A DNA stretch of 34,072 nt from Candidatus Aminicenantota bacterium (GTDB taxonomy: Bacteria; Acidobacteriota; Aminicenantia; Aminicenantales; Aminicenantaceae): assembly GCA_016783445.1 (NCBI GenBank), contig JADHWO010000022.1, positions 1-34,072 of the forward strand, in the 5' to 3' direction. Made by a program: the position numbers and the translations under genes. This document shows, piece after piece, positions 1 to 7,220 of this stretch (its first letter is position 1; each line of letters starts with the position of its first letter). Under the pieces are notes generated by a model that was not told the DNA's origin, ran no database searches, and saw only the letters and a list, made by a program, of their open reading frames with translations.

Positions 1-992
1 ACATTTGAAATCGAGCTCTGGATGTACTTGGATGTATCTATGATTGGAACGAGGGTTATTTGAGGAATGTCTTGCCGAATGCGCTCTATCTCCTTCAAGA
101 CAGCTCTAGCGATCTCTACCGTGTTTTTGCCTGATTGTTTGCTTATCGAGAGTCGAATTCCTTGCTTTCCGTTAACACGGACTATCCGCCTGACCTTTTG
201 CCAGGAATCCTCGACTGTGGCGATCTCTTTGACTTGAATCGAAACACCATCCCTGATGGCAACCACAGTGTTGCGAATTTCATCAAGGTTCGTGTATACA
301 CCTGGAGTGCGGATGAGAACCTCATAGTTCCCTCGTTCTATCGTACCGGCAGGCACATCCACATTTTCAGACCTTATCTTATTGAGGATCAGGTCTAAAG
401 GCAGCCCGAGTGCTTTGATTTTATCTGGCTCAAGATTGACGTGGATTTCGCGTTCGAGGCCTCCCCAGACGTCCAAGGAAGCCACTCCTGGCACTCGCTC
501 GATACGGTACTTTATCTGATCATCGATGATGCGCCTTGTTTGAATAGAATCCAGGTCAGAAGATGCGCCCATGATGAGAATCGGGAAGCTTGCAGGGTCG
601 AATTTCCGCAGTCTTGGCCTTTCGAGGTCTTCCGGAAGAGAACGAATTATCCGATCCAGCCGGTCTCGAATATCGTTTGAAGCCTCTTCCAGATCGGTCC
701 CCCAGGCGAAGGAAACACGCACCCTGCTGCTGCCTTCAGAAGAGGTGGATGAGATTTCTTCCACACCGGGTACGGCAGCCAAGGCTTCTTCAATCGGTCG
801 GGTTATTATCTCTTCCATTTCTTCAGGACTTGCATTGCCATAGGAGGTAGAAAGGCTAAGAGTGGGATAGGTGATATCGGGCATAAGGTCAATCGGAAGT
901 CGGGTGAAAGAGACGAGGCCGAGAATAATCACGATCAAAAAAATCATGACCGTGAAGATCGGATGATATACCGAGAATTGTGATATCTTCAT
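1..992 (-). CDS. RND-family efflux pump inner-membrane transporter (AcrB/SwrC-like), 3' part outside window
   Basis: The protein begins MKISQFSVYHPIFTVMIF at 992, and about 330 codons are open to the left edge. It would be the proton-driven inner-membrane pump of a tripartite efflux system. I see the first transmembrane helix (about residues 10-30), then the RND signature region RLPIDLMPDITYP. A porter-domain stretch with IEEALAAVPGVEEISSTSSEG follows, and near the edge the SKQSGKNTVEIARAV stretch typical of the family. The start codon overlaps the stop of the upstream adaptor gene in an ATGA (989-992), so translation is probably coupled. I found no stop in this frame when reading it through to base 1. 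The substrate cannot be judged from the sequence. The family call is very secure; a drug rather than a metal pump is likely from the SwrC-like N-terminus but not proven. Confidence 0.93.
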   Translation of the reverse strand, partial: MKISQFSVYHPIFTVMIFLIVIILGLVSFTRLPIDLMPDITYPTLSLSTSYGNASPEEMEEIITRPIEEALAAVPGVEEISSTSSEGSSRVRVSFAWGTDLEEASNDIRDRLDRIIRSLPEDLERPRLRKFDPASFPILIMGASSDLDSIQTRRIIDDQIKYRIERVPGVASLDVWGGLEREIHVNLEPDKIKALGLPLDLILNKIRSENVDVPAGTIERGNYEVLIRTPGVYTNLDEIRNTVVAIRDGVSIQVKEIATVEDSWQKVRRIVRVNGKQGIRLSISKQSGKNTVEIARAVLKEIERIRQDIPQITLVPIIDTSKYIQSSISN

Positions 993-2209
993 CTTTTTTC
1001 TCCTGGTTTCAGCGTGATGCTGTCTTTTGCGTCCTTCGGAGAGGAAGGTTGCGGCAAGATGATGGGGCTTCCAGGGGCAAGAAGGTGCTGCCCCAGAGTC
1101 ACCACAAAGCCAGAGAATGAGGGAGGATCAATGATTTCTGCCAGTTCACTGTTGGAAATGCCAACCTTAACAGGAACAAACTCGGCAATTTTGTTTTCCA
1201 TGTCTGCTAAAAAGACTCCCTGTTGATTGTTCCGTTTGACGACAGAACTCAACGGGACCACGGTTGCATCATCATTGGTTGCATGCTCAACCTGGACGTT
1301 AATGAACATGCCGGGTTTGAAAAGTTCCTCCGGGTTGGGCATCTCGATTTCGACCCTTGCCTCCCTCGAGGTTTCTTGGAGGAGAGGTGCGATGCGGACG
1401 ATTTTACCGGATACAGTTTTACCGGGGATGACATCCGTGCTGATAAATGCATTTTGCTCTTTTTTTATCCGGAAGTAGTCTTTATCGGTAATGTGGATTA
1501 CGGCCAGCAATGGGTTGATTTCAAGTATTGAGAGGATTGGGGCATTGGCTGTGAGCATGGTTCCCTCATGCACGAACCTCTCTCCAACGACCCTGGAACT
1601 GCTCCCGTCTTCCCATGTGGCTCTTATTTTCGTGTAGGAGAGACGAAGCTTGGCTGCTTCAATGGCTGCTTTTCTGTGCGCCACCTGAGCCTGGGCAACC
1701 TTGTGTCTGGATTCCTGTGTTGTGAACGCGCCTTTTGCCGCATCGAGCTCAGAATCGGCGGATATGCCTTTTTTGTGAAGCTCCTGGATCCTTTCCAATT
1801 CCCGCCCGGCCACATTCAACGAGCTCAGCGATTCTTCGAGATTGGCTTGAACCACCTGCAGATCTGCCTCAGCCTGGCGGACCTGCTGGTTGTATTCTTC
1901 ATCATCGAGTTCCGCGATCAACTGGTTGCGTGTGACTCTGTCCCCGATATTGACCATGAGTTTTTTTAATCTTCCTGAGATTTTAGGGGCAATCATGAAT
2001 TGAGATTTGGGAACCAGAGTTCCTGTGAAGTTCCCATAATCCCGAATCGTGGCTTTTTTAACAGCTGTAATCTCGACAGCCACAGGCGCTGCCTGGCTCT
2101 GTATGCCTGGTTCTTGGCTGGATTTAAAAGCTTTTTGATAGATCTGCCAGCCGACCAGTCCCACAACAATGGTGGCGATAGCTATCAGTATGACTTTTCT
2201 TTTTTTCAC
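989..2209 (-). CDS. Periplasmic adaptor (membrane fusion protein) of RND efflux system
   Basis: This 406-residue protein should bridge the inner-membrane pump and the TolC-like channel. Residues about 5-22 form an N-terminal membrane anchor with no lipobox cysteine, so it is probably anchored rather than lipidated. Then come a first lipoyl half (APKISGRLKKLMVNIGDRV), an alpha-helical hairpin rich in Gln/Ala/Glu (about 105-190), the second lipoyl half and beta-barrel (ILSILEINPLLAVIHI, then KTVSGKIVRIAPLL), and a membrane-proximal domain (FKPGMFINVQVEHA). The start is GTG at 2209, supported by GGAGGT at 2215-2220 with a 5-base spacer. It is the middle gene of an operon, 103 bases after the TolC-like gene, and its stop overlaps the pump start. 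The family is secure; the substrate is unknown. Confidence 0.93.
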   Translation of the reverse strand: MKKRKVILIAIATIVVGLVGWQIYQKAFKSSQEPGIQSQAAPVAVEITAVKKATIRDYGNFTGTLVPKSQFMIAPKISGRLKKLMVNIGDRVTRNQLIAELDDEEYNQQVRQAEADLQVVQANLEESLSSLNVAGRELERIQELHKKGISADSELDAAKGAFTTQESRHKVAQAQVAHRKAAIEAAKLRLSYTKIRATWEDGSSSRVVGERFVHEGTMLTANAPILSILEINPLLAVIHITDKDYFRIKKEQNAFISTDVIPGKTVSGKIVRIAPLLQETSREARVEIEMPNPEELFKPGMFINVQVEHATNDDATVVPLSSVVKRNNQQGVFLADMENKIAEFVPVKVGISNSELAEIIDPPSFSGFVVTLGQHLLAPGSPIILPQPSSPKDAKDSITLKPGEKR

Positions 2210-2312
2210 CTTTTACCTCCCTGATCTTTTCCGCCCTGATAACGACTCCTGTGCCTGTTTTTTTATCTGCATCAATCATTGGTTTTGGATGATACATGAT
2301 GAAAATCAGTCC

Positions 2313-3872
2313 TTATCTCAGTGCGATGTCAGAAAATTTTATGTTTTTAGTCTGAAAAGTTATTCCCAAAACCCTATCCAATTGAGCCACCGAGAGAATG
2401 TAATCGACCATTGCCTTCAGTTCAGCGCTTTGGGCATCCGCGGCATCTCTTTGATACTGAAGGAGGAAGAAGTTTGTGGATTTGCCAACTTTAAATTTCT
2501 CCTCCTCCGCTTCCAGCTTTTTTCTGGCCAGTTCGCGTGCCGCTTTGTAGGCTTGGACTCTTTGGTAATTGGTCTCGACTGTTCTTACGGCTGTAGTAAT
2601 TTCCAAGAATACCTGTTGCTCCTGGTCTTTCAAATTTAAAAAAGCCTGCTCCAGGTTGATTTTTGCCCGAGCGTACTCGGCTCTCGATAGTATAGTATTC
2701 AATGGTATATTCAGAGTCAATCCGATTGACCAATTGTCGTACTTGAAGCGAAGAGCCTCTTCAAGCGCATCAGTGGTTTTCCCCGGAACTGTTCCCACTA
2801 TGACATTGGTGAAAGGATTGTCGTCTTGGTACAAAACTTGGTCTCCTGAAACCCCGGGAGTCCAGTAGGAAGCCCGGATGTTTAATTCGGGGAGGAGCTG
2901 ATTCCTTGCATATTTTGCATTAAACTCCTGGGTCTTTATATATGTTCTCATAACCTTGAGGTCTGGCCGGTTTTCAAGAGCCGTGACCAGAGCCTCCTCG
3001 AGTTTTATTTCTCTTTTTTCCAAAGTGGGACTGTCGGAAGGTAAAATTTCTATGCGTTTTCCATCTTCAGAGGTAGACAGGTTGATGATTGTTTTCAGCC
3101 GGTCTTCGTTGTTCTTGACAGAAGCTTCGGCTGCCAGGATGTCGGCTTCCCGGGTAGCCACTTCAGATTGAGCCGTATAGATTTCTATCGGAGGCATTGT
3201 TCCCACTTCGATTTTCCTTTGGTTTTCTTCCATCAGGTCACGAGCTAATTGTAAGGACTGCCTTTGCACTTTCAGGTTTTCGATGCTGTACACCAAAATC
3301 CAATAAGCCACCTCAACATTGTATATGGTATCCAGAAGAGTTTGTTGAAACTGATTCTCGGAAATTTCCCTGTTGTTCTTTGCCACGATGATCTCTCTGC
3401 GGCTGATCTTAAACCCAAAATTTTTCAGAAGAGGCTGTGTAAAGTCAAAGGCTAAAGTGCTTCCATACCTGGGATTGATGGTCTGTAACCTCCTGTTGGT
3501 TTCATTTATGTATGAACTGAGAGAGACGCTGAATGCCCCCCCAGTCGGAATAGTTTGATTCAAAGATACTATATAGTCTGTACGCGTTGAACTGACTTGA
3601 TCTGCTGCATCAATCCAGGAATAAGAAGCCGAGTTAGTCTGTTGGTCGTTATAATCGATAGAAAAAAAAGGCATAAACTTTTCGTTTGCCCGGGATACGG
3701 AGAGATCCGCCATCTCCGGGTTTAAAACTTCAACGGCAATATGAAGATTATTCTTCATGGCGCCGACAATGCAATCTTCCAGGGAAAGAGATCTCTTGCT
3801 TTGCTGGGCAGACCACCCGGAAGTCAAGATGAAAATCAGAAAAATAGAAGCTCCAGTGATTCGCTTAATCAT
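2313..3872 (-). CDS. TolC-like outer-membrane efflux channel
   Basis: The gene codes for about 519 residues from the ATG at 3872. An upstream in-frame ATG at 3908 exists, but 3872 is preferred. A perfect AGGAGG (3879-3884) lies 6 bases upstream of 3872, and this start begins a clean signal peptide (MIKRITGASIFLIFILTSGWS). The mature protein carries two repeats of the outer-membrane efflux protein family: long alpha-helical stretches with heptad-like spacing (for example LARDLMEENQRKIEVGTMPPIEIYTAQSEV cut into its helical parts, and the mirrored C-terminal LEAEEEKFKVGKSTNFFLLQ). Between them lie beta-strand segments such as NQTIPTGGAFSVSLSSY. It is the first gene of the efflux operon, so the order is channel, adaptor, pump. 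A TolC-family call is secure. Confidence 0.92.
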   Translation of the reverse strand: MIKRITGASIFLIFILTSGWSAQQSKRSLSLEDCIVGAMKNNLHIAVEVLNPEMADLSVSRANEKFMPFFSIDYNDQQTNSASYSWIDAADQVSSTRTDYIVSLNQTIPTGGAFSVSLSSYINETNRRLQTINPRYGSTLAFDFTQPLLKNFGFKISRREIIVAKNNREISENQFQQTLLDTIYNVEVAYWILVYSIENLKVQRQSLQLARDLMEENQRKIEVGTMPPIEIYTAQSEVATREADILAAEASVKNNEDRLKTIINLSTSEDGKRIEILPSDSPTLEKREIKLEEALVTALENRPDLKVMRTYIKTQEFNAKYARNQLLPELNIRASYWTPGVSGDQVLYQDDNPFTNVIVGTVPGKTTDALEEALRFKYDNWSIGLTLNIPLNTILSRAEYARAKINLEQAFLNLKDQEQQVFLEITTAVRTVETNYQRVQAYKAARELARKKLEAEEEKFKVGKSTNFFLLQYQRDAADAQSAELKAMVDYILSVAQLDRVLGITFQTKNIKFSDIALR

Positions 3873-3878
3873 TGTGTT

Positions 3879-3884
3879 CCTCCT
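3879..3884 (-). promoter_or_regulatory. Ribosome binding site fixing the TolC-like start
   Basis: AGGAGG on the minus strand, 6 bases before the ATG at 3872. It decides between this start and the upstream in-frame ATG at 3908, which has no such site and would spoil the signal peptide. Confidence 0.8.
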
Positions 3885-3924
3885 GTACTCATCATTCATT
3901 AACTTCATTCTCTCTATTTATATT

Positions 3925-3953
3925 AGTATAAAATAACATTAGAAAAATATGAA
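3925..3953 (-). promoter_or_regulatory. Candidate sigma-70-type promoter of the efflux operon
   Basis: On the minus strand TTCATA (3948-3953) and TATACT (3925-3930) are separated by exactly 17 bases. Transcription would start near 3918, about 45 bases before the ATG of the TolC-like gene. The -35 box matches 4 of 6 consensus positions and the -10 box 5 of 6. The region is AT rich, so a chance match is possible. Confidence 0.4.
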
Positions 3954-4077
3954 TAGGGTATCGATGAATAAAAAATCTATTGACATCGTAATCTCAGTTT
4001 ATTGTCTCGCTTAGAGAAAATTTTTTCAAATGCTTTCAAATATCAGGTCATCCCGAAAAATTGAAAATAATAGTATA

Positions 4078-4191
4078 TTACATTCTATTCCCACCACCAA
4101 CATAGTCCACCTGCCCGGTGACCCAGTTTTCCTGTTTAAAGGCAAAAAAGATGGCTGTAGTGGCGATATCTTCTGGTTGTCCAGGAAAATT
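4078..4191 (-). pseudogene. C-terminal remnant of a short-chain dehydrogenase/reductase
   Basis: Read on the minus strand, this gives 37 codons with GQPEDIATTAIFFAF, then NWVTGQVDYVGGG, then a stop at 4078-4080. This matches the C-terminal end of SDR oxidoreductases, where a GxPEDIA motif, a short helix, and a ..WITGQ...DGG strand finish the Rossmann fold. The frame upstream is closed by a TAG (4192-4194), and no catalytic YxxxK or GxxxGxG region is nearby, so only the tail of the gene is left. It lies outside the tRNA-bounded island, just to its left. The rest of 3954-4230 shows no gene I can recognise. Confidence 0.7.
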
Positions 4192-4232
4192 CTAACATAA
4201 CTCCTAGACCGATATTAGGGAGGCAGGTCAGT

Positions 4233-4305
4233 GGGGTGAGCGAGGGGTCTCGAACCCCCAACCTCCGGAATCAGATTCCCCCAGGTGCACCAGTTCTATC
4301 CCTGA
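4233..4305 (-). pseudogene. tRNA-like remnant carrying a copy of the tRNA-His 3' end (candidate att site)
   Basis: Bases 4233-4265 are identical to 7075-7107, the T-arm and 3' acceptor strand of the intact tRNA-His, in the same orientation. Further 5' on the minus strand the likeness continues loosely: AACTGGT like a D-loop, then GCAC, then an anticodon-arm-like GGAATCTGATTCC. The acceptor stem cannot be closed properly (only about 5 pairs with a distant GTGAG), and the anticodon arm has extra bases, so I do not call it a working tRNA. The best reading is the distal attachment site of an element integrated in tRNA-His, whose own arm partly mimics a tRNA 5' half. Alternatively it is simply a decayed duplicate tRNA. 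Confidence 0.65.
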
Positions 4306-4322
4306 AAAATCCTCACTTTCAT

Positions 4323-4359
4323 TTAGGCATCCGTATCCATAATTAGGCAGGTTTAGGCA
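4323..4359 (+). repeat. Three direct copies of TTAGGCA at 20- and 10-base spacing
   Basis: TTAGGCA occurs at 4323-4329, 4343-4349 and 4353-4359, all in the same orientation. The spacings are two and one helical turns, so the three lie on one face of the DNA. They sit just inside the tRNA-like repeat at 4233-4265. Phased short direct repeats beside an attachment core resemble arm-type binding sites of a recombinase or excisionase, but no such protein remains in the window, so the role is inferred. Confidence 0.55.
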
Positions 4360-4366
4360 TTTTTTA

Positions 4367-4382
4367 TGACGTATTTGTGACG
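4367..4382 (+). repeat. 16-base repeat near left end of the island (copy 1)
   Basis: TGACGTATTTGTGACG. A second copy with one mismatch lies at 7012-7027 in the same orientation. The two copies sit about 100 and 50 bases inside the two tRNA-His 3'-end repeats. Each contains TGACG twice, 11 bases apart. Confidence 0.6.
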
Positions 4383-4459
4383 TGGGGAGGGGTCTATATT
4401 TGATTTGACACTTCCCTCATTAATTATTATGCTATTGCCAAGTAAGCATAAGGAAAACA

Positions 4460-4797
4460 ATGGGAATAAAATGCCCTAAGTGTCAAACTGATAATCCCGA
4501 CACCCAGAAATTTTGTGGTGAATGCGCAACCACTCTTCCTTCTTCAGAAGAAATCCCTGCATCTCCAACAAAGACTCTCGAAACACCTACTGAAGAATTA
4601 ACTACAAGCTCAACCTTTGCAGGAAGATACCAGATTATTGAGGAACTGGGGAAAGGAGGTATGGGGAATGTCTAAAGAGTGCTCGATAAAGAGCTGAAAG
4701 AGGAAGTAGCACTTAAGCTCATAAAGCCAGAAATAGCTTCAGATGAGAAAACCTTAGAGCGATTCAGCAATGAGTTGAAAATGGCCCGCAAGATCGC
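4460..4797 (+). pseudogene. Zinc-ribbon / Ser-Thr protein kinase, broken by a nonsense codon and truncated
   Basis: The ORF starts at 4460 after AAGGA. Its first part is a zinc ribbon (cysteines 5, 8, 19, 22), then a Thr/Ser/Pro-rich linker, then the kinase glycine-rich loop LGKGGMGNV. Here a TAA (4673-4675) stands where related kinases have Tyr. Reading straight through it, the same frame gives RVLDKELKEEVALKLIKPEI, which contains the ATP-binding Lys region, and continues to MARKIA before the kinase homology stops at about 4797. The remaining catalytic domain is missing and group II intron sequence follows. So there are two lesions: one nonsense change and a truncation at the intron junction. 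An intact version would be a Hanks-type membrane or cytoplasmic kinase. I recall this ribbon-kinase layout from Aminicenantes-like genomes. Confidence 0.82.
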
Positions 4798-5150
4798 CGA
4801 AAGGGAGAAGATTCAAAAGTTTTACACCGGCAGTAAGTAAGAAGGCTTTAAAGAAGATGGTAAGGGAACTGAGAAAGATGAAAATTCATCGACGGACGAA
4901 AATGAGTATTGAAGACATTGCGGAGATGATAAATCCGAAGGTAAGAGGCTGGATTAATTATTATGGCAGATATAGGAAGAGGATACTAAAACAGATTTTC
5001 CACAATCTTAATGTACGGTTATTAAAATGGATACGGAACAAATACAAGAAGTTCAGGTACAGAATAAGGACAGCAAAGAGGTGGTTGAAAAATGTCTGCA
5101 AATCTAATTATAAATTGTTTGCACCCTGGAGTTTTGGTGTTAGAACATGA
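4798..5150 (+). pseudogene. Group II intron maturase/reverse transcriptase, C-terminal remnant
   Basis: From 4800 the frame reads KGRRFKSFTPAVSKKALKKM and continues to a stop at 5148-5150. An ATG at 4857 lies inside this remnant and is not a natural start. The segment is the maturase-specific domain X: MINPKVRGWINYYGRY, then a basic helix region (KWIRNKYKKFRYRIRTAKRW), then LFAPWSFGVR near the end. The palm and finger domains with the YADD active site are missing, so it has no polymerase activity. The domain normally binds intron RNA and aids splicing. Confidence 0.85.
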
Positions 5151-5236
5151 AATTTGGATGGCGGAAGCCGTATGAATCGAGAGGTTCACGTACGGTTTTG
5201 AGAGGGGCCGGGGTGAAACTTCCCGGTCTACTCAAC
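4798..5236 (+). mobile_element. 3' fragment of a bacterial group II intron (maturase C-terminus, domains V and VI)
   Basis: The fragment starts abruptly inside reverse-transcriptase/maturase coding sequence and runs through the maturase stop into RNA domains V and VI. Domain V is at about 5165-5199. It has the catalytic AGC (5166-5168), a GAGA tetraloop (5179-5182) closed by TGAATC/GGTTCA, and the complementary GCCGTA / TACGGT strands. Domain VI follows (GGCCGGG ... CCCGGTC) with a candidate branch-point A at 5230, so the intron 3' end lies near 5235-5236. The 5' half (domains I-IV and most of the ORF) is absent, so it cannot splice or move by itself. It joins the truncated kinase directly at about 4797. 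Intron-encoded 5'-truncation during retrotransposition, or a later deletion, would explain this. Confidence 0.85.
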
Positions 5237-5305
5237 TTTTTAGATAACAGAAAGAGGGAAGAAAGAAAAAGTGGTTAAAATCGAGGGCAAAAAATTTATT
5301 CTATT

Positions 5306-5340
5306 ATCCTACAATTTTGTTGATAATCCTACAATATTGT
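5306..5340 (+). promoter_or_regulatory. Twin palindromic sites (ACAATWTTGT), likely enhancer-binding-protein sites
   Basis: Two 15-base direct repeats (5306-5320 and 5326-5340, one mismatch) each end in an inverted repeat: ACAATTTTGT at 5311-5320 and ACAATATTGT at 5331-5340. Their centres are exactly 20 bases apart, two helical turns, so dimers would bind on one face. They lie about 60-90 bases upstream of the -24 element of the sigma-54 promoter. That is the usual place for an upstream activating sequence. The activator is not encoded in the window. Confidence 0.6.
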
Positions 5341-5395
5341 CGGATTTCATATGGATATGTTTTTTATAACTTATTTATATTCAATAAGTTAATAA

Positions 5396-5412
5396 TTGGC
5401 ACGTTTTTTGCT
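5396..5412 (+). promoter_or_regulatory. Sigma-54 (-24/-12) promoter
   Basis: TTGGCACGTTTTTTGCT matches the sigma-54 consensus TGGCAC-N5-TTGCW. The invariant GG (5398-5399) and GC (5410-5411) are separated by the required 10 bases. Transcription would start about 12 bases downstream, near 5423, giving a short leader before the tandem ribosome binding sites of the next gene. Sigma-54 promoters need an ATP-driven activator, which fits the twin palindromes upstream. Confidence 0.8.
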
Positions 5413-5433
5413 TTAATGATTGCCTAAACATTG

Positions 5434-5469
5434 AAAGGAGGTTAACATGATTAAATTTAAAAAAGGAGG
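5434..5469 (+). promoter_or_regulatory. Two ribosome binding sites serving two in-frame starts
   Basis: AAAGGAGGT at 5434-5442 precedes the ATG at 5447 by 4 bases, and AGGAGG at 5464-5469 precedes the ATG at 5474 by 4 bases. Both ATGs are in the same frame. The second site is also codons for the Lys-Gly-Gly of the longer form. Either one protein has two N-termini, or the first is a short attenuating start. Confidence 0.6.
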
Positions 5470-5473
5470 CAAC

Positions 5474-5956
<483 letters not shown>

Positions 5957-5963
5957 AATTTAG

Positions 5964-6815
5964 ATGCTAATACGCTGGGAAACTATTTTTAAAAGAGCAT
6001 TGGTAACGGCCTGGGTCATCTTTTTGGCCCAGACCGTTGCCCCTCCAGTATGGGGCAGTACTGTTGCTTACTCGGGTTCGATACAGTATGCGAGAGGAAA
6101 CTACATTTTCGATCAGACAACCAGCAGCATGTTTATGTTCAACGGATTTTCTTTCTCTTCAGAAGGGTTGAATCTTTCTGCGAGCATCCCAGTGATCTTC
6201 CAGAGTACTCCTTATGTATCCTACAGTGGAGTGGGAATACTCCCTTCAGGAGGCTCAGAGCACACTCAGGTCAGTGGAAGGCAGGGTAAAAACCAGGAGG
6301 TCATCCTTCCTGAACCTGTCGATTATGAGCAGTTTGGAATAGGCGACCCCACGGTATCTCTGGGACTTCGGCTTCTCAAAGAGAGCAAATTATTTCCCAC
6401 TGTCCAGCTCGTTGTTCAAGCAAAGTTGCCTTTGGCCAGCATCGAGAAAGGCTTTGGGACAGGAGAATGGGATTACAGCGGCGGATTATCCCTTTCGAAG
6501 GCATTGGGAAAAACATTTTTGTTCGTGGATATGTATTACTGGATGCTTGGCGACCTTCCTGATCTTGAACTGAAGGATACGGTGTCTTATAGCATTGCTC
6601 TTGGCCAGCCTTTGTCTGGTGGTAAGTATGCACTCCTTGTTTCTTATTCAGGGTCAACGAATATCATCAGTGAGGTAGCTCCTCCTTCCTTTTTAGGATT
6701 CGGATTTTCCTATAGGATCGATGCAAAGAAAAGCCTGATGCTCAATGCTTCCTTAGGATTGACGGAATCGGCTCCGGACTTCTCCGTTTCTTTAGGCTGG
6801 AATATCGGATTTTAG
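5964..6815 (+). CDS. Predicted outer-membrane beta-barrel protein
   Basis: The gene codes for 283 residues. Residues 1 to about 31 are a signal peptide (basic start MLIRWETIFKRA, then a hydrophobic core, ending PPVWG). The mature part is built of alternating polar/hydrophobic strands with many Gly, Ser and aromatic residues (for example STVAYSGSIQYARGNYIF, LNLSASIPVIF, YGLLVSYSG-like segments). It ends in a strand with terminal Phe (SVSLGWNIGF), the usual barrel-assembly signal. It resembles the broad transporter-like barrel families related to phenol-degradation or DUF3187-type proteins, but I cannot assign one. The ATG lies 7 bases after the stop of the Met-rich gene and has only a weak ribosome site, suggesting translational coupling. 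Both genes probably depend on the sigma-54 promoter at 5396. Confidence 0.8.
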   Translation: MLIRWETIFKRALVTAWVIFLAQTVAPPVWGSTVAYSGSIQYARGNYIFDQTTSSMFMFNGFSFSSEGLNLSASIPVIFQSTPYVSYSGVGILPSGGSEHTQVSGRQGKNQEVILPEPVDYEQFGIGDPTVSLGLRLLKESKLFPTVQLVVQAKLPLASIEKGFGTGEWDYSGGLSLSKALGKTFLFVDMYYWMLGDLPDLELKDTVSYSIALGQPLSGGKYALLVSYSGSTNIISEVAPPSFLGFGFSYRIDAKKSLMLNASLGLTESAPDFSVSLGWNIGF

Positions 6816-7011
6816 GCTAAGAAATAGAAACTTTGAAAAGGAGCATGAAGAACAGGGTTTTGTCTTGATTTCTGGCGTTGTCAAGATGTCTTTCTTGTTT
6901 CATCTAGAGAAAGTAGTCGCGCTTCGCTAATATATTCATTATATTAATAAATTATATATATGTTTCCTGCAAATAAAGCCCTTAGAACAACATTTTTGAG
7001 GACAAAAGTTG

Positions 7012-7027
7012 TGACGTATCTGTGACG
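7012..7027 (+). repeat. 16-base repeat near right end of the island (copy 2)
   Basis: TGACGTATCTGTGACG, same orientation and one mismatch from the copy at 4367-4382. It lies about 50 bases from the 3' end of tRNA-His. Confidence 0.6.
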
Positions 7028-7076
7028 CAAGAAAATCAGTCCAAGCTAATCCATTGAAAATGAAGAAGATGGAAGG

Positions 7077-7151
7077 GGTGAGCGAGGGGTCTCGAACCCC
7101 CAACCTCTGGATCCACAGTCCAGTGCTCTAACCAGTTGAGCTACGCCCACC
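7077..7151 (-). tRNA. tRNA-His (GTG)
   Basis: Minus strand. The acceptor stem GTGGGCG (7144-7150) pairs with CGCTCAC. A D-arm follows with AACTGGTTA, then the anticodon stem CTGGA/TCCAG with loop CTGTGGA and anticodon GTG, then a T-arm GGGGG-TTCGAGA-CCCCT. An extra 5' G (7151) opposite C73 (7077) is the hallmark of tRNA-His and supports the identity. CCA is not encoded. It sits about 70 bases downstream of era on the same strand. Its 3' 33 bases recur at 4233-4265. Confidence 0.95.
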
Positions 7152-7220
7152 ATAAAAAGGGGAGTCAAATTTTCGCATCAATCAGGGTTAATGTCAATAA
7201 TTAAGGGTTGGTTCTTTTTA

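Noticed and set aside
1568-1969. 133-codon frame antisense to the membrane fusion protein
   Set aside because: It has Cys/Phe-rich composition typical of a shadow frame, and the opposite strand carries the adaptor domains.
4233-4305. A second functional tRNA
   Set aside because: The acceptor stem does not close, the anticodon arm has extra bases, and only the 3' 33 bases match tRNA-His exactly. An att-site copy or decayed tRNA fits better.
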